Assembly (NCBI RefSeq): GCF_039529295.1
Contig: NZ_BAAAMN010000017.1
Coordinates: 1-64,000, forward strand
Length of the DNA: 64,000 nucleotides
Reading direction: 5' to 3'
Origin: Yaniella flava
Lineage (GTDB): Bacteria; Actinomycetota; Actinomycetes; Actinomycetales; Micrococcaceae
The first letter of the stretch is position 1, and each line of letters starts with the position of its first letter. The notes beneath the pieces are model-generated. The model did not search any database and had not been told where the DNA came from. It saw nothing but the letters and a program-made list of their open reading frames with translations. Shown here piece after piece: positions 27,657 to 35,774 of the stretch. A program made the position numbers and the translations under genes.

Positions 27657-28802
27657 TTAGAGGTTGCCGGTGGCAATCATCAGCATGCGGCGTACTGGTT
27701 CGGCAGCACCCCAGAGTAGCTGGTCGCCGACGGTGAAAGCTGAAATGTACTCGGGGCCCATCGACAGTTTGCGCACGCGACCGACGGGGATATCCATGGT
27801 GCCGGTGACCGCAACCGGGGTCAGCTGTTCGACTGAGGCTTCCTTAGTGTTCGGTACGAACTTGACCCAGTCGTTGTCGTTATCAAGCATGTCCTCGATC
27901 TCATCCAAGGGAATGTCCTTGGTGAGTTTCATAGTCAATGCTTGGGAGTGGGAGCGCAGTGCACCGATGCGGACGGTCACGGATTCTAGCGGCATAAAGT
28001 TGTCGCCGGTACGGCCGAGAATCTTGTTGGTTTCGGCCATGCCTTTCCAGTCTTCACGCGACATGCCATTGCCAAGGTCGGAATCGATCCAGGGTATCAG
28101 CGAGCCGGCAAGTGGGGCACCGAATTCGGTGACATCCATGCTGCCGTTGCGCTGTGCCTCGATGACTTTCTTATCCAATTCCAGGATGGCGGAGTTGGAG
28201 TCTTTGAGTTCGTCTGCCACGACGTCGTGGAGTGTGCCGAAGCCTTTGAGTAGCTCACGCATATGGCGTGCACCGCCACCGGATGCAGCCTGGTAGGTCA
28301 TGGCGGTTCCCCATTCGACCAGGCCATTGCGCAGGAGTCCGCCGAGCCCGAGGGTCATCAATGAGACGGTGCAGTTGCCGCCGACGAACTGGTTGACGCC
28401 GTTTTTTAGGCCGGCGTCGATCTGGTCGCGGTTGACCGGGTCGAGCACGATAATGGATTCGTCATCCATACGTAGTGTGGAGGCCGCGTCGATCCAGATG
28501 CCGTCCCAACCTGCTGCGCGAAGTTTCGGGTACACATCGTTGGTGTAGTCGCCACCCTGCGTTGTGAGAATGATGGGCAGCTTGGCAAGGGTCTCAATGT
28601 CGTGGGCGTCTTCCAAGGTCTCGGAGGTATCGACACCTTCGAGTTCTGGGACCGGTCCGCCAGCGTTGGACGTCGAGAAGAAGACGGGGTTGATCTTGGT
28701 GAAATCGTGTTCTTCTACCATCCGTTGCATAAGCACGGAACCGACCATGCCGCGCCAGCCGACTAGACCGACTGATGGAGCTGCTGCAGCATCTGCGTTC
28801 AT
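27657..28802 (-). CDS. asd: Aspartate-semialdehyde dehydrogenase, enterobacterial type
   Basis: Reduces aspartyl phosphate to aspartate semialdehyde for lysine/DAP, threonine and methionine synthesis. The 381-residue protein has VGWRGMVGSVLMQRMVEEHDF, FFSTSNAGG, TQGGDYTNDVYPKLR, and the catalytic cysteine in FVGGNCTVSLM. These match the E. coli-type enzyme rather than the shorter (about 345 aa) form usual in Actinobacteria. The start chosen is the ATG after TCGGAGGCCCCA; an ATG 27 nt upstream lacks a ribosome site. No lysC is adjacent, although lysC-asd is the common actinobacterial arrangement. Confidence 0.93.
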   Translation of the reverse strand: MNADAAAAPSVGLVGWRGMVGSVLMQRMVEEHDFTKINPVFFSTSNAGGPVPELEGVDTSETLEDAHDIETLAKLPIILTTQGGDYTNDVYPKLRAAGWDGIWIDAASTLRMDDESIIVLDPVNRDQIDAGLKNGVNQFVGGNCTVSLMTLGLGGLLRNGLVEWGTAMTYQAASGGGARHMRELLKGFGTLHDVVADELKDSNSAILELDKKVIEAQRNGSMDVTEFGAPLAGSLIPWIDSDLGNGMSREDWKGMAETNKILGRTGDNFMPLESVTVRIGALRSHSQALTMKLTKDIPLDEIEDMLDNDNDWVKFVPNTKEASVEQLTPVAVTGTMDIPVGRVRKLSMGPEYISAFTVGDQLLWGAAEPVRRMLMIATGNL

Positions 28803-28835
28803 TGGGGCCTCCGAAACGTGTTGAGTCATAAGCGT

Positions 28836-29078
28836 TTATTCTACATTTTGTGCAAGCGCATGTTTTTTGCGGGCGTTATAGGCCCAGAGTCCGACGCCGA
28901 TAAAGAGCTGCGTCAGCACGAGGATAAAGATCACGCCGGCGATCGTATTGCCGTTGAGTACTAGGTATAAGCCCATCCCGGCACACACCAATGCCAACAG
29001 GGGACCGGCCACGAGGCCGAGGAAGGCCAACACCATCTGGCGTTGTGAAACCGGGGCCGTGTTAGTTGTCTTGCTCAA
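28836..29078 (-). CDS. Small two-TM membrane protein downstream of folA
   Basis: With a TTG start 8 nt after GGGAG, the protein has 80 residues: a short polar N-terminus, TM segments at about 15-36 and 43-63, and a basic tail ending KKHALAQNVE. It overlaps the end of folA by 17 nt. The longer frame (122 aa from 29204) would run entirely inside folA and is unlikely. The family is not recognised with certainty; similar small membrane proteins often follow folA in Micrococcales. Probably co-transcribed with thyA-folA. Confidence 0.7.
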   Translation of the reverse strand: MSKTTNTAPVSQRQMVLAFLGLVAGPLLALVCAGMGLYLVLNGNTIAGVIFILVLTQLFIGVGLWAYNARKKHALAQNVE

Positions 29079-29592
29079 GGGTTCGCTCCCATCGTTCAAA
29101 CCGGTACTCGACCGAGGACTTGGAAGTGTGCCAGCCGTTGGTGGGATCCTGTGCGGCAAGTGTCCATGAACCGTCGAGTTCGGGTGCATACGTGTCGCCG
29201 TCAACGGTGAGGTTGAAGAGGCTGCGTTCTACCACGGTGGCACCATCTATGGCCTGATCATATAGGGTGCCACCACCGACCACCCAAATTGTTTGACTGG
29301 TCTTAAGCTGAACGGCGAGTTCCAACCCCTGGTGCAGGTCTTCAACAACATGGACGTCGTCGTGGTCCAATTTGGGGTCGCTTGGGTCATCGCTGAATGT
29401 TTTCGATACGACGATTGAGGTGCGGCCCGGTAGCGGGCGAACGGATTTCGGAAAGGATGACCACGTTTTCCGACCCATCACGAGGACTTCGCCCATGGTG
29501 ACGTCTTTGAAGTGTTTGAGGTCTTCGGGCACGTCCCAGGGCATACCTCCGTCTAAACCGATGACGCCGTCGAGGCTTTGGGCCCAGACCAT
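29062..29592 (-). CDS. folA: Dihydrofolate reductase
   Basis: NADPH-dependent reduction of dihydrofolate to THF, replacing the THF oxidised by ThyA encoded just upstream. The 176 residues contain GMPWDVPEDLKHFKDVT (substrate site), VLVMGRKTWSSFP and PLPGRTSIVVSK, and VVGGGTLYDQAI near the C-terminal NADPH site. Start taken at the ATG in GMVWAQS, 13 nt after the thyA stop; no good Shine-Dalgarno is visible, so translation may depend on coupling to thyA. The gap leaves little room for any other start. Confidence 0.92.
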   Translation of the reverse strand: MVWAQSLDGVIGLDGGMPWDVPEDLKHFKDVTMGEVLVMGRKTWSSFPKSVRPLPGRTSIVVSKTFSDDPSDPKLDHDDVHVVEDLHQGLELAVQLKTSQTIWVVGGGTLYDQAIDGATVVERSLFNLTVDGDTYAPELDGSWTLAAQDPTNGWHTSKSSVEYRFERWERTLEQDN

Positions 29593-29605
29593 CCCGATGT
29601 TTGTA

Positions 29606-30445
29606 TTAGACGGCAACTGGAGCTTTGATGGTGGGGTGGTGTTGGTATTCAACGACTTCGAAATCTTCCCATTCGTAACTGAACAAATCTTCAGGTGTGC
29701 GGTTGAAACGTAGCTGCGGGTACGGGTATGGCTGCCGGGAGAGTTGCTCGCGCACTTGCTCGACGTGGTTTGCGTAGATGTGTACATCGCCGCCGGTCCA
29801 CACAAACTCGCCGAGGTTATAGCCCAGCTGTTGAGCCATCATCCTGGTCAATAATGCATATTCGGCAATATTGAAGGGCACACCCAAAAACATGTCTGCC
29901 GAGCGTTGGTAGAGCTGGCATGAGAGTTTACCGGGGCCGTTTTCTTCGGGCTGGACATGGAACTGGAACATCGCGTGGCATGCAGGCAGGGCCATCTCAT
30001 CGAGCTGGCCGGGGTTCCATGCTGAGACGAGGTGACGGCGCGATGCAGGATGCTGCGCTAACGATTCCATCACCTGACTGATCTGGTCGATGGATTCACC
30101 ATTGGGGGTCGGCCAGGAGCGCCACTGCACGCCGTAGACGGGACCCAGCTCACCGTCCTCGTTAGCCCACTCGTTCCAAATGCGCACGCCGCGCTCTTGG
30201 AGCCATTGCACGTTTGAATCACCGTTGAGGAACCAGATGAGTTCTAGGGCAGCGGATTTGAAGTGGACGCGTTTGGTGGTGATCAGTGGAAAAGACTCGG
30301 CTAAGTCAAAACGCATTTGACGGCCAAACACTGAATAGGTGCCAGTGCCGGTTCGATCACCGGTGAGCACGCCGTTTTCTAAGACGTCTGCCAGCAGATC
30401 CTCATAGGGCGTGTCAATACCGGTGGTGTTGTTATACATACTCAT
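29606..30445 (-). CDS. thyA: Thymidylate synthase
   Basis: Methylates dUMP to dTMP with methylene-THF. The 279-residue protein shows DRTGTGTYSVFGRQMRFDL, the catalytic cysteine in ALPACHAMFQFHV, QRSADMFLGVPFNIAEYALL and WTGGDVHIYANHVEQV. Length is within the usual 264-290. It is followed closely by folA on the same strand, the common pairing. An acetyltransferase gene ends 23 nt upstream. Confidence 0.95.
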   Translation of the reverse strand: MSMYNNTTGIDTPYEDLLADVLENGVLTGDRTGTGTYSVFGRQMRFDLAESFPLITTKRVHFKSAALELIWFLNGDSNVQWLQERGVRIWNEWANEDGELGPVYGVQWRSWPTPNGESIDQISQVMESLAQHPASRRHLVSAWNPGQLDEMALPACHAMFQFHVQPEENGPGKLSCQLYQRSADMFLGVPFNIAEYALLTRMMAQQLGYNLGEFVWTGGDVHIYANHVEQVREQLSRQPYPYPQLRFNRTPEDLFSYEWEDFEVVEYQHHPTIKAPVAV

Positions 30446-30468
30446 CGTTTCGTGGTCTGACTCGGTGG

Positions 30469-30834
30469 TTATGGGTTCGTGTTTTCAGTGGCAACTAGCT
30501 CCCTGTATTCGGGATACCGGCGCAAGTAATCCTCGATATAGGAACATTGGTTGGTGAATTTTTGTTCCTGTTTTTTCAGCTGTTCAAAGACCAGTGTGGC
30601 CAGGGCTCGTGCGTATCCTTGCCGCCCGAACTCCTCGGCAACAATCGTGTGCTGCAATACATAGACCCCGTCTTCTTCCTCTGTCATGCGGTATCCGATG
30701 AAGCCGATGAACGTGCTGGTGCCAGTGTCTGGGTTGTCTTGGTGCAGTTCAAAGCGGTCTTTGGCAGGAACGTCCACGAGTCGAAGATGAGCGTGCACGA
30801 TCTTGTCTGGCAGTGAGCCCGGCGAGGTAGTCAT
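30469..30834 (-). CDS. GNAT-like (YjdJ-type) N-acetyltransferase
   Basis: The 121-residue protein resembles the short Gcn5-related class: YRMTEEEDGVYVLQHTIVAEEFGRQGYARALATLVFEQ carries the beta4-alpha3 acetyl-CoA-binding pattern (here in parts: VAEEFGRQGYARAL), and CSYIEDYLRRYPEY is the typical C-terminal end of the group. Substrate unknown. It precedes thyA on the same strand (23-nt gap) and may be in its operon. Confidence 0.8.
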   Translation of the reverse strand: MTTSPGSLPDKIVHAHLRLVDVPAKDRFELHQDNPDTGTSTFIGFIGYRMTEEEDGVYVLQHTIVAEEFGRQGYARALATLVFEQLKKQEQKFTNQCSYIEDYLRRYPEYRELVATENTNP

Positions 30835-30885
30835 GGGCTTAGCCTACCAACCCGCTCGGGAAGGTGAGTAGGCTCCGGCCCCCGG

Positions 30886-31902
30886 TTATGGGACAAACGG
30901 TTCGTAGCGTTCCACGGATACAATTTTGCCCCCGAGGTGGGTTGCCCGATGCACCACCAGAATCGAGCCCGGTGCTAGATTTGCTTTTTTCTTCGTGTAG
31001 ACATGCTTGGGATTGACGACCGATTTGTTATCTTCGCGAATCCACGACTTGATTTCTTTGAGGATGCGTTTGACGACCGAGGGCTGGGAGCACAGCAGCG
31101 CTGGTTCGTGACGCTTGAACTCTTGGCGGAGTCGCTTCGCCATGAACTTTGGATGCGATTTCGCGGTTTTGATGTTCAACCACTTTTTGGGTCTTACGGC
31201 ACCACCGTGTCGCTTTACAAAGGGTGCGATGGTCTCCAACGAGCGAGTGTATTTGGAGGTTAAGATGCGGCTGGGCGTCCAACCACGCAAGAGCTTGGCC
31301 ATCGCTTTGGCTTGGGTGTATCCGGAGTCAGCCAGGGGACGATCAATTTCGTCTTTTGTCCAAGATTCAGCCGGGATAGCTTTGGCTTGGCGCAGAACAA
31401 TAAACGGCACCGTCGCCAGATGTTTCTGCGTATATGCTTCCGCTAAGGCATCCAGCGGCTTTTCATCGAGCTTTTTGGTCAGTAACTGTCGCGCCTCATC
31501 GATACTTGCCCAGTGGGTGTCATCCACCTCGTTCGCATCGGGCCGGGGTTTCTGGTCAACAACCCGAGCCGCCCAGTACCAGACCTCTTTGCGGTTATTG
31601 CCATTTGCCGTCTTATATCGCACAATCCCCAGCGGTATGCCGAGCGTGAGTTGCAGCCCGATTTCTTCTTTTGTCTCGCGCCAGGCCGTTTCGGGCAGTG
31701 TCTCTTCAGCATCGAGCCGACCCTTGGGCCAGGACCAGTCATCGTATTCGGGACGGTGAATGAGAAGTACTTGGAGTTGGCCGGCTTTGATCCGCCACGG
31801 AATGGTACCGGCGGCCACGATCTTTGCGTTGAGTCCCTGTTCGGTCGTCGCTGCAGTGACACGAGTAGTGGTGAGTTTACCGATGCGTTTTGCCGCTCGC
31901 AT
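30886..31902 (-). CDS. NUDIX hydrolase fused to a histidine-phosphatase-like domain (MutT1 type)
   Basis: The 338-residue protein has an intact N-terminal NUDIX domain with the full box from Gly61 (GRLDAEETLPETAWRETKEE followed by IGL) and a C-terminal phosphoglycerate-mutase-like domain. The architecture is that of mycobacterial MutT1, which hydrolyses 8-oxo-(d)GTP and diadenosine polyphosphates. The phosphatase motif RHG/RHA, which provides the phosphorylated histidine, reads RQAKA here (Arg171-Gln172; codon CAA), so the nucleophile is missing. Other parts (DRPLADSGYTQAKAMAKLL, SKYTRSLETI) are kept. It starts 8 nt after mshD on the same strand. Confidence 0.88.
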   Translation of the reverse strand: MRAAKRIGKLTTTRVTAATTEQGLNAKIVAAGTIPWRIKAGQLQVLLIHRPEYDDWSWPKGRLDAEETLPETAWRETKEEIGLQLTLGIPLGIVRYKTANGNNRKEVWYWAARVVDQKPRPDANEVDDTHWASIDEARQLLTKKLDEKPLDALAEAYTQKHLATVPFIVLRQAKAIPAESWTKDEIDRPLADSGYTQAKAMAKLLRGWTPSRILTSKYTRSLETIAPFVKRHGGAVRPKKWLNIKTAKSHPKFMAKRLRQEFKRHEPALLCSQPSVVKRILKEIKSWIREDNKSVVNPKHVYTKKKANLAPGSILVVHRATHLGGKIVSVERYEPFVP

Positions 31903-31910
31903 GAATGGGC

Positions 31911-32819
31911 CTAGCTATTCGAAGAGAACATGACATCGGTGTTTTCAACACCGAATCCCAGAGCATTGTACAGGTTGACCGCTGGCCGATTCTCATCGTC
32001 AACATACAGCACGATTTTCTCTAATCCGGATGCTGCCAAATAGTTCATACCGTGCAGGGTCAGCGCCTTGCCCAAACCGGTGCCCTGAGTGTTGGGGTGC
32101 ACGCCCACCGCGTAGACTTCCCCGGCGGCTGAGCCGACCGGCGTTTTTGTCCAGTGAAAGCCTGCCGGTGCGCCTTCTGCGTTCTCAGCGATAAAGAATC
32201 CCGCCGGATCGAACCAGTCTTCAGCCTTGCGGGCATCGAGATCGGCTTGTGTCAGTTGCCCCTGCTCCGGGTGGTCAGCAAATGCCATGGCATTGAGTTC
32301 TAACCAGGCTGCGTCATCGTCGCCCGGGTTGAATGTGCGGATCCTGTATCCGTCCGGGACGGTGGCATCGCCGAAGGATTTACTGGTGATGTCGATGGCC
32401 ATCCGATACAAAATGCGCACTGGTTCCACATCAGCTGACGCGGCGAGATGGCGAGCCGCTGGATGATCTCCGTGGGTCCACGCCGTCACCGTTTGTTCAT
32501 CGGCTGCCTGCTGTGAGAGCAGTTCTTGGGTGGCGTCCACCAGGGCTCGGCCAAGACCGCCGCCGCGAGCCTCTGGCGCAACTACGAGTTCGATGACGAC
32601 CGGTTGATTCGCATCCGTGGGGATCACGACCGCCGACGCTCCGGTGAGTTCGTCATCGCCGGTCGTGATGAGCCAGGCATTACCTGAGTTGAGTTCTACC
32701 CAGGTCTGATCGCCAAACGGTTCATTCTGGTCGGCTGCTACACCGCGATCGGCTAACGTTCGAAGCCGGTCAAGTTGGTTGGCAGTTTCTGCAGGAGCAT
32801 GCACACGCAATTGAGTCAT
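31911..32819 (-). CDS. mshD: Mycothiol synthase
   Basis: Acetyl-CoA:Cys-GlcN-Ins N-acetyltransferase, the last step of mycothiol synthesis. The 302-residue protein has two GNAT domains; the N-terminal one has VVAPEARGGGLGRALVDA and the active C-terminal one VGVHPNTQGTGLGKALTLHG, followed by LYVDDENRPAVNLYNALGF. Length is near that of the Mycobacterium enzyme (about 315 aa). Start taken at the ATG giving MTQLRVHAP; 33 upstream codons have no ribosome site. Its presence places the organism in the Actinobacteria. Confidence 0.92.
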   Translation of the reverse strand: MTQLRVHAPAETANQLDRLRTLADRGVAADQNEPFGDQTWVELNSGNAWLITTGDDELTGASAVVIPTDANQPVVIELVVAPEARGGGLGRALVDATQELLSQQAADEQTVTAWTHGDHPAARHLAASADVEPVRILYRMAIDITSKSFGDATVPDGYRIRTFNPGDDDAAWLELNAMAFADHPEQGQLTQADLDARKAEDWFDPAGFFIAENAEGAPAGFHWTKTPVGSAAGEVYAVGVHPNTQGTGLGKALTLHGMNYLAASGLEKIVLYVDDENRPAVNLYNALGFGVENTDVMFSSNS

Positions 32820-32905
32820 GCCACCACAATAACGGTTGGGGCACGATTTCGGGTGGACTGGTCTTTCAACACAGCCTGCCAGTTGTGGCATGACATGATA
32901 GAGAA

Positions 32906-33733
32906 GTGCGCAGAACAATTTCAGCTTTAACTACGGTCTCAGCAGCAGCGGTGCTGGCAATCGTGACCGTGTTTGTACCAAACTTGCCCGTCTGGGTCGG
33001 TCCGTTGGTGCTGTCCGTGCTGGTCGTGGGCTTCGCGTTTGCCTGGCCCACGATCGTGAGCTCGCATCGACGATGGGGTGTGACGGCAGGGTTGGCGGGC
33101 GCCGGTCTGGTCGCTATTTGGTCGGTGACCCTGTTGCCGATCAACGCTGAGTTCTCGACAATGGCCAATGAACTCTGGCTCGCCCCGGTGGGTGGTGCTG
33201 CCGCACTTGGTGTGTTGGCGATGTTTGTCATCCAAACGTTTACGCTGCCCGGCGGGCTGAAGCGTTTTCTCACCACGGCCACACTGGCGGTGGGTGCCAT
33301 CGTAGCCGCCACAAGTGCCGGGTGGACGCTGTTGCTCCGACATAAATATGAGGCTGCGGCAGGCTCGCTGGGTCTGGAGCGCATTTCGGGCGTGACCTGG
33401 CTGATGCTTACCATGCTTGCGGCACTCGCGGTTGCCGCTTTGGTCACGTTGCTGCCGGCCCGTCGCCGCACGCGCATGGTGGCCATCATTGTCGTCGCGA
33501 CGGTGGTTGCCGTGGCACTCCAATTTTTCCGGCCGGGCCCATTGTCGGTGCCTGCCGTCCTTGCCAGCGCGATCACCGCGCTCATCGTGGGACTGACCGA
33601 CAGTTTTAGCGAGACACAAGAGGTCGCCGCGAAGACGCTGCAACACCCGTTGACTGCCGTGGCTGCCGGGTCGGCAACCACAATGGTCTCGGGTATGGTG
33701 GCGTACTTTGTCATCCATGTGTTGCCCTGGTAA
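32906..33733 (+). CDS. Hypothetical polytopic membrane protein
   Basis: The 275-residue protein has about eight TM segments almost end to end, with short basic loops (SSHRRW, PARRRTR) that set the cytoplasmic side. I do not recognise the family and no catalytic motif is visible. The GTG start lacks a Shine-Dalgarno; a weak -10-like CATGAT lies 6 nt upstream. Divergent from mshD with 86 bp between starts. A transport or cell-envelope role would be only a guess. Confidence 0.7.
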   Translation: MRRTISALTTVSAAAVLAIVTVFVPNLPVWVGPLVLSVLVVGFAFAWPTIVSSHRRWGVTAGLAGAGLVAIWSVTLLPINAEFSTMANELWLAPVGGAAALGVLAMFVIQTFTLPGGLKRFLTTATLAVGAIVAATSAGWTLLLRHKYEAAAGSLGLERISGVTWLMLTMLAALAVAALVTLLPARRRTRMVAIIVVATVVAVALQFFRPGPLSVPAVLASAITALIVGLTDSFSETQEVAAKTLQHPLTAVAAGSATTMVSGMVAYFVIHVLPW

Positions 33734-33786
33734 TAATCCGCGACACTGACTCGTCACCACCAGGTTTTGTGAGTAAACTAAGGGCC

Positions 33787-33900
33787 ATGTCTGTACTCGC
33801 ATTAGAAATCTTCTTTACTGTCCTCGTTGGACTCGCCGGCGTCGGTATGGCGCTGTTTGCCATCATGGTTATCCGTAACCTCTACAAGGGTCAACGCTAA
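33787..33900 (+). CDS. Small single-TM protein, 37 residues
   Basis: ATG at 33787 to TAA at 33898-33900. The peptide starts MSVLALEIFFTVLVGLAGVG, has one hydrophobic span to about residue 29, and ends in the basic tail RNLYKGQR, so it is a typical small inner-membrane protein with the C-terminus inside. AAGGGCC precedes the start. It sits 8 nt before the FABP-family gene, suggesting co-transcription. Function unknown. Confidence 0.6.
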   Translation: MSVLALEIFFTVLVGLAGVGMALFAIMVIRNLYKGQR

Positions 33901-33908
33901 CTACACCT

Positions 33909-34571
33909 GTGGCTACTGAACTTCCATACGATCTGCTGCCGGAACTTGCCCCGTTATCGTGGTTGATTGGCTCCTGGGAGGGCCAAGGCCGCCTCGGTGA
34001 GGGGGACGAAGGTTCTGAGATCTTCTACCAGCGCCTGGATTTCGTTGAAACTGGGCTGCCATTTTTGCAGTACCGTACAGAGACCTGGCTTTCCGAAGCA
34101 GACGGCACGCTGATCCGTCCCCTGTCATTTGAGTCCGGATTTTGGGCTATTGACCGCGACCGGCACGCCTCTGACGTCGGCCCAGGTATGGTCCCGGCGG
34201 ACGTGGTCCCGGCCTACCATTCCGCTGAGGACGTGGAACAGCTGCGCAAGAACGAAACAGATTTCCCCATCACCGCGACGATCACCCATCCGGGGTCGAT
34301 GTCCGAGCTGTACTACGGCATCGTCCGCGGCCCACAAATCCAACTCAACGCCGACGCGATCCTGCAAGGCACCGCGAGTGGTACCTACCATTCCGCCAAC
34401 CGGATATTCGGGCTGGTCAACGGCCAAATGTTCTGGCGTTGGGATGTGATAGCCACCGAAGGCGAGGAGCCCACCCCGCACGCTTCGGCCATACTCGACA
34501 GAATGCCATCGGCAAACGATGGTCGCCTCCCGCCCGGCAAACCACATTTGCCCGGCAAACACGAAACGTGA
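33909..34571 (+). CDS. FABP-family / nitrobindin-like heme-binding beta-barrel protein
   Basis: The 220-residue protein begins with the family motif PLSWLIGSWEGQGRLGEG and has the alternating-strand pattern of a ten-stranded barrel of the nitrobindin/THAP4 C-terminal type (DUF1794). Members bind ferric heme and can isomerise peroxynitrite. The bacterial GxWxGxG motif is intact. A conserved His near the C-terminus usually ligates heme; candidates exist but cannot be assigned by eye. It is followed 6 nt later by the ygfZ-like gene, a pairing common in Micrococcales. Confidence 0.85.
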   Translation: MATELPYDLLPELAPLSWLIGSWEGQGRLGEGDEGSEIFYQRLDFVETGLPFLQYRTETWLSEADGTLIRPLSFESGFWAIDRDRHASDVGPGMVPADVVPAYHSAEDVEQLRKNETDFPITATITHPGSMSELYYGIVRGPQIQLNADAILQGTASGTYHSANRIFGLVNGQMFWRWDVIATEGEEPTPHASAILDRMPSANDGRLPPGKPHLPGKHET

Positions 34572-34577
34572 GTTTAT

Positions 34578-35774
34578 ATGCTTGACGTCACGCACATCGA
34601 ATACACGCCCGAGACCTCACCGCTGCTGGCCGGTGAACATGCCATTCACGGCGCGGTCGCAGCAGATTCGGTGGACCAATACGTCGCCGGTCACTACGGT
34701 CACCCCGTCCAAGAGCAACGCGCGTTAGCAGATGGCAAAGCGGTCGTAGACCTCTCGCACTACGGGATTGTCACCGTCACCGGGGCAGAACGGCTCTCCT
34801 GGTTGCACACCCTAACCACGCAACAGCTGCAAGGTATGCCCGTCCCGCTCAACAGCGAAGCCCTGTTTCTTGACTTACGCGGTCGGATCGAAATCGCCAC
34901 CAAAGTCCACGATGACGGTGAAACCACGTATTTGATCACCGAGCCAACGATGAACGCCTCATTGTTGGACTGGTTGACTCGCATGCAATTTGCCGCCCGC
35001 GTGGAGCTCGCCGACCGTACCGGTGAACTCGCGCTGCTCGGTGCTACCGATGAGGTCCCCGGTCTCGATCGCCCGGTATGGGTGGATCCATGGCCTGGTG
35101 TCTCGCCAGGAGGGTTCGCCTACACCGAGGCCCCAGCAGATCACCCCGCAGTTCACGAAGACTATGCATGTCACCTCTATATTCTTGATGCCGAACAGCT
35201 CGTGGAAACCGTCACCGCGTTGCCCGAGGACTTCCGTGTCGCAGGGGTCATGGCATCGGAAGCACTCCGTGTCGCTGCTGGTCGACCACGTCAGCTATTC
35301 GATACTGATGAGCGCTCCATTCCGCACGAATTGGACTGGATACGCACCGCAGTCCACTTGGAAAAGGGCTGTTATAAAGGTCAGGAAACCGTAGCCCGAG
35401 TGCATAACCTTGGTCACCCGCCGCGACGTCTTGTCGGTCTGCTCATTGACGGGTCAGGCCACGGGTTACCGGAAGTTGGTGCCGACATCATTGTCCGCCC
35501 CGAAACCGATGACGAAGAGTCGATGGCTGCTGCGCGTTCCATCGGCACCCTCAAGTCTGTGGCAATGCACCACGAGATGGGTGCGATTGGCACTGCGATC
35601 ATCCGTCGTAATACCAAACCCGAGGCGGAGCTGATTATTCGTGAGATGCCGCCCGCGGGGTCTGCAGACGATGAGAAACCAAACTTCACAGCTGCGGCTC
35701 AAGAAACGCTGACTTCACCCAGTGCCGGCAAAGTCGTGGGCCGCGTGCAAGGGTTGACGAACCTGCGTCGCTAG
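34578..35774 (+). CDS. YgfZ/GcvT-like folate-binding protein
   Basis: The 398-residue protein is of the COG0354 family, involved in iron-sulfur cluster assembly or repair with a folate cofactor. The signature K-G-C-Y-x-G-Q-E is present as EKGCYKGQETVARVHN, and the N-terminal GcvT fold is seen in VDLSHYGIVTVTGAERLSWL. It follows the nitrobindin-like gene and ends with a 4-nt overlap with the convergent acetyltransferase gene. The nearby sarcosine oxidase gamma subunit shares the superfamily but not this motif. Confidence 0.9.
   Translation: MLDVTHIEYTPETSPLLAGEHAIHGAVAADSVDQYVAGHYGHPVQEQRALADGKAVVDLSHYGIVTVTGAERLSWLHTLTTQQLQGMPVPLNSEALFLDLRGRIEIATKVHDDGETTYLITEPTMNASLLDWLTRMQFAARVELADRTGELALLGATDEVPGLDRPVWVDPWPGVSPGGFAYTEAPADHPAVHEDYACHLYILDAEQLVETVTALPEDFRVAGVMASEALRVAAGRPRQLFDTDERSIPHELDWIRTAVHLEKGCYKGQETVARVHNLGHPPRRLVGLLIDGSGHGLPEVGADIIVRPETDDEESMAAARSIGTLKSVAMHHEMGAIGTAIIRRNTKPEAELIIREMPPAGSADDEKPNFTAAAQETLTSPSAGKVVGRVQGLTNLRR

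Noticed and set aside
31065..31095. Gln273 (CSQ) in the NUDIX-phosphatase fusion as a second lost catalytic histidine
   Set aside because: As far as I recall, MutT1 proteins such as that of Mycobacterium also have Gln at this place, so it is not diagnostic.
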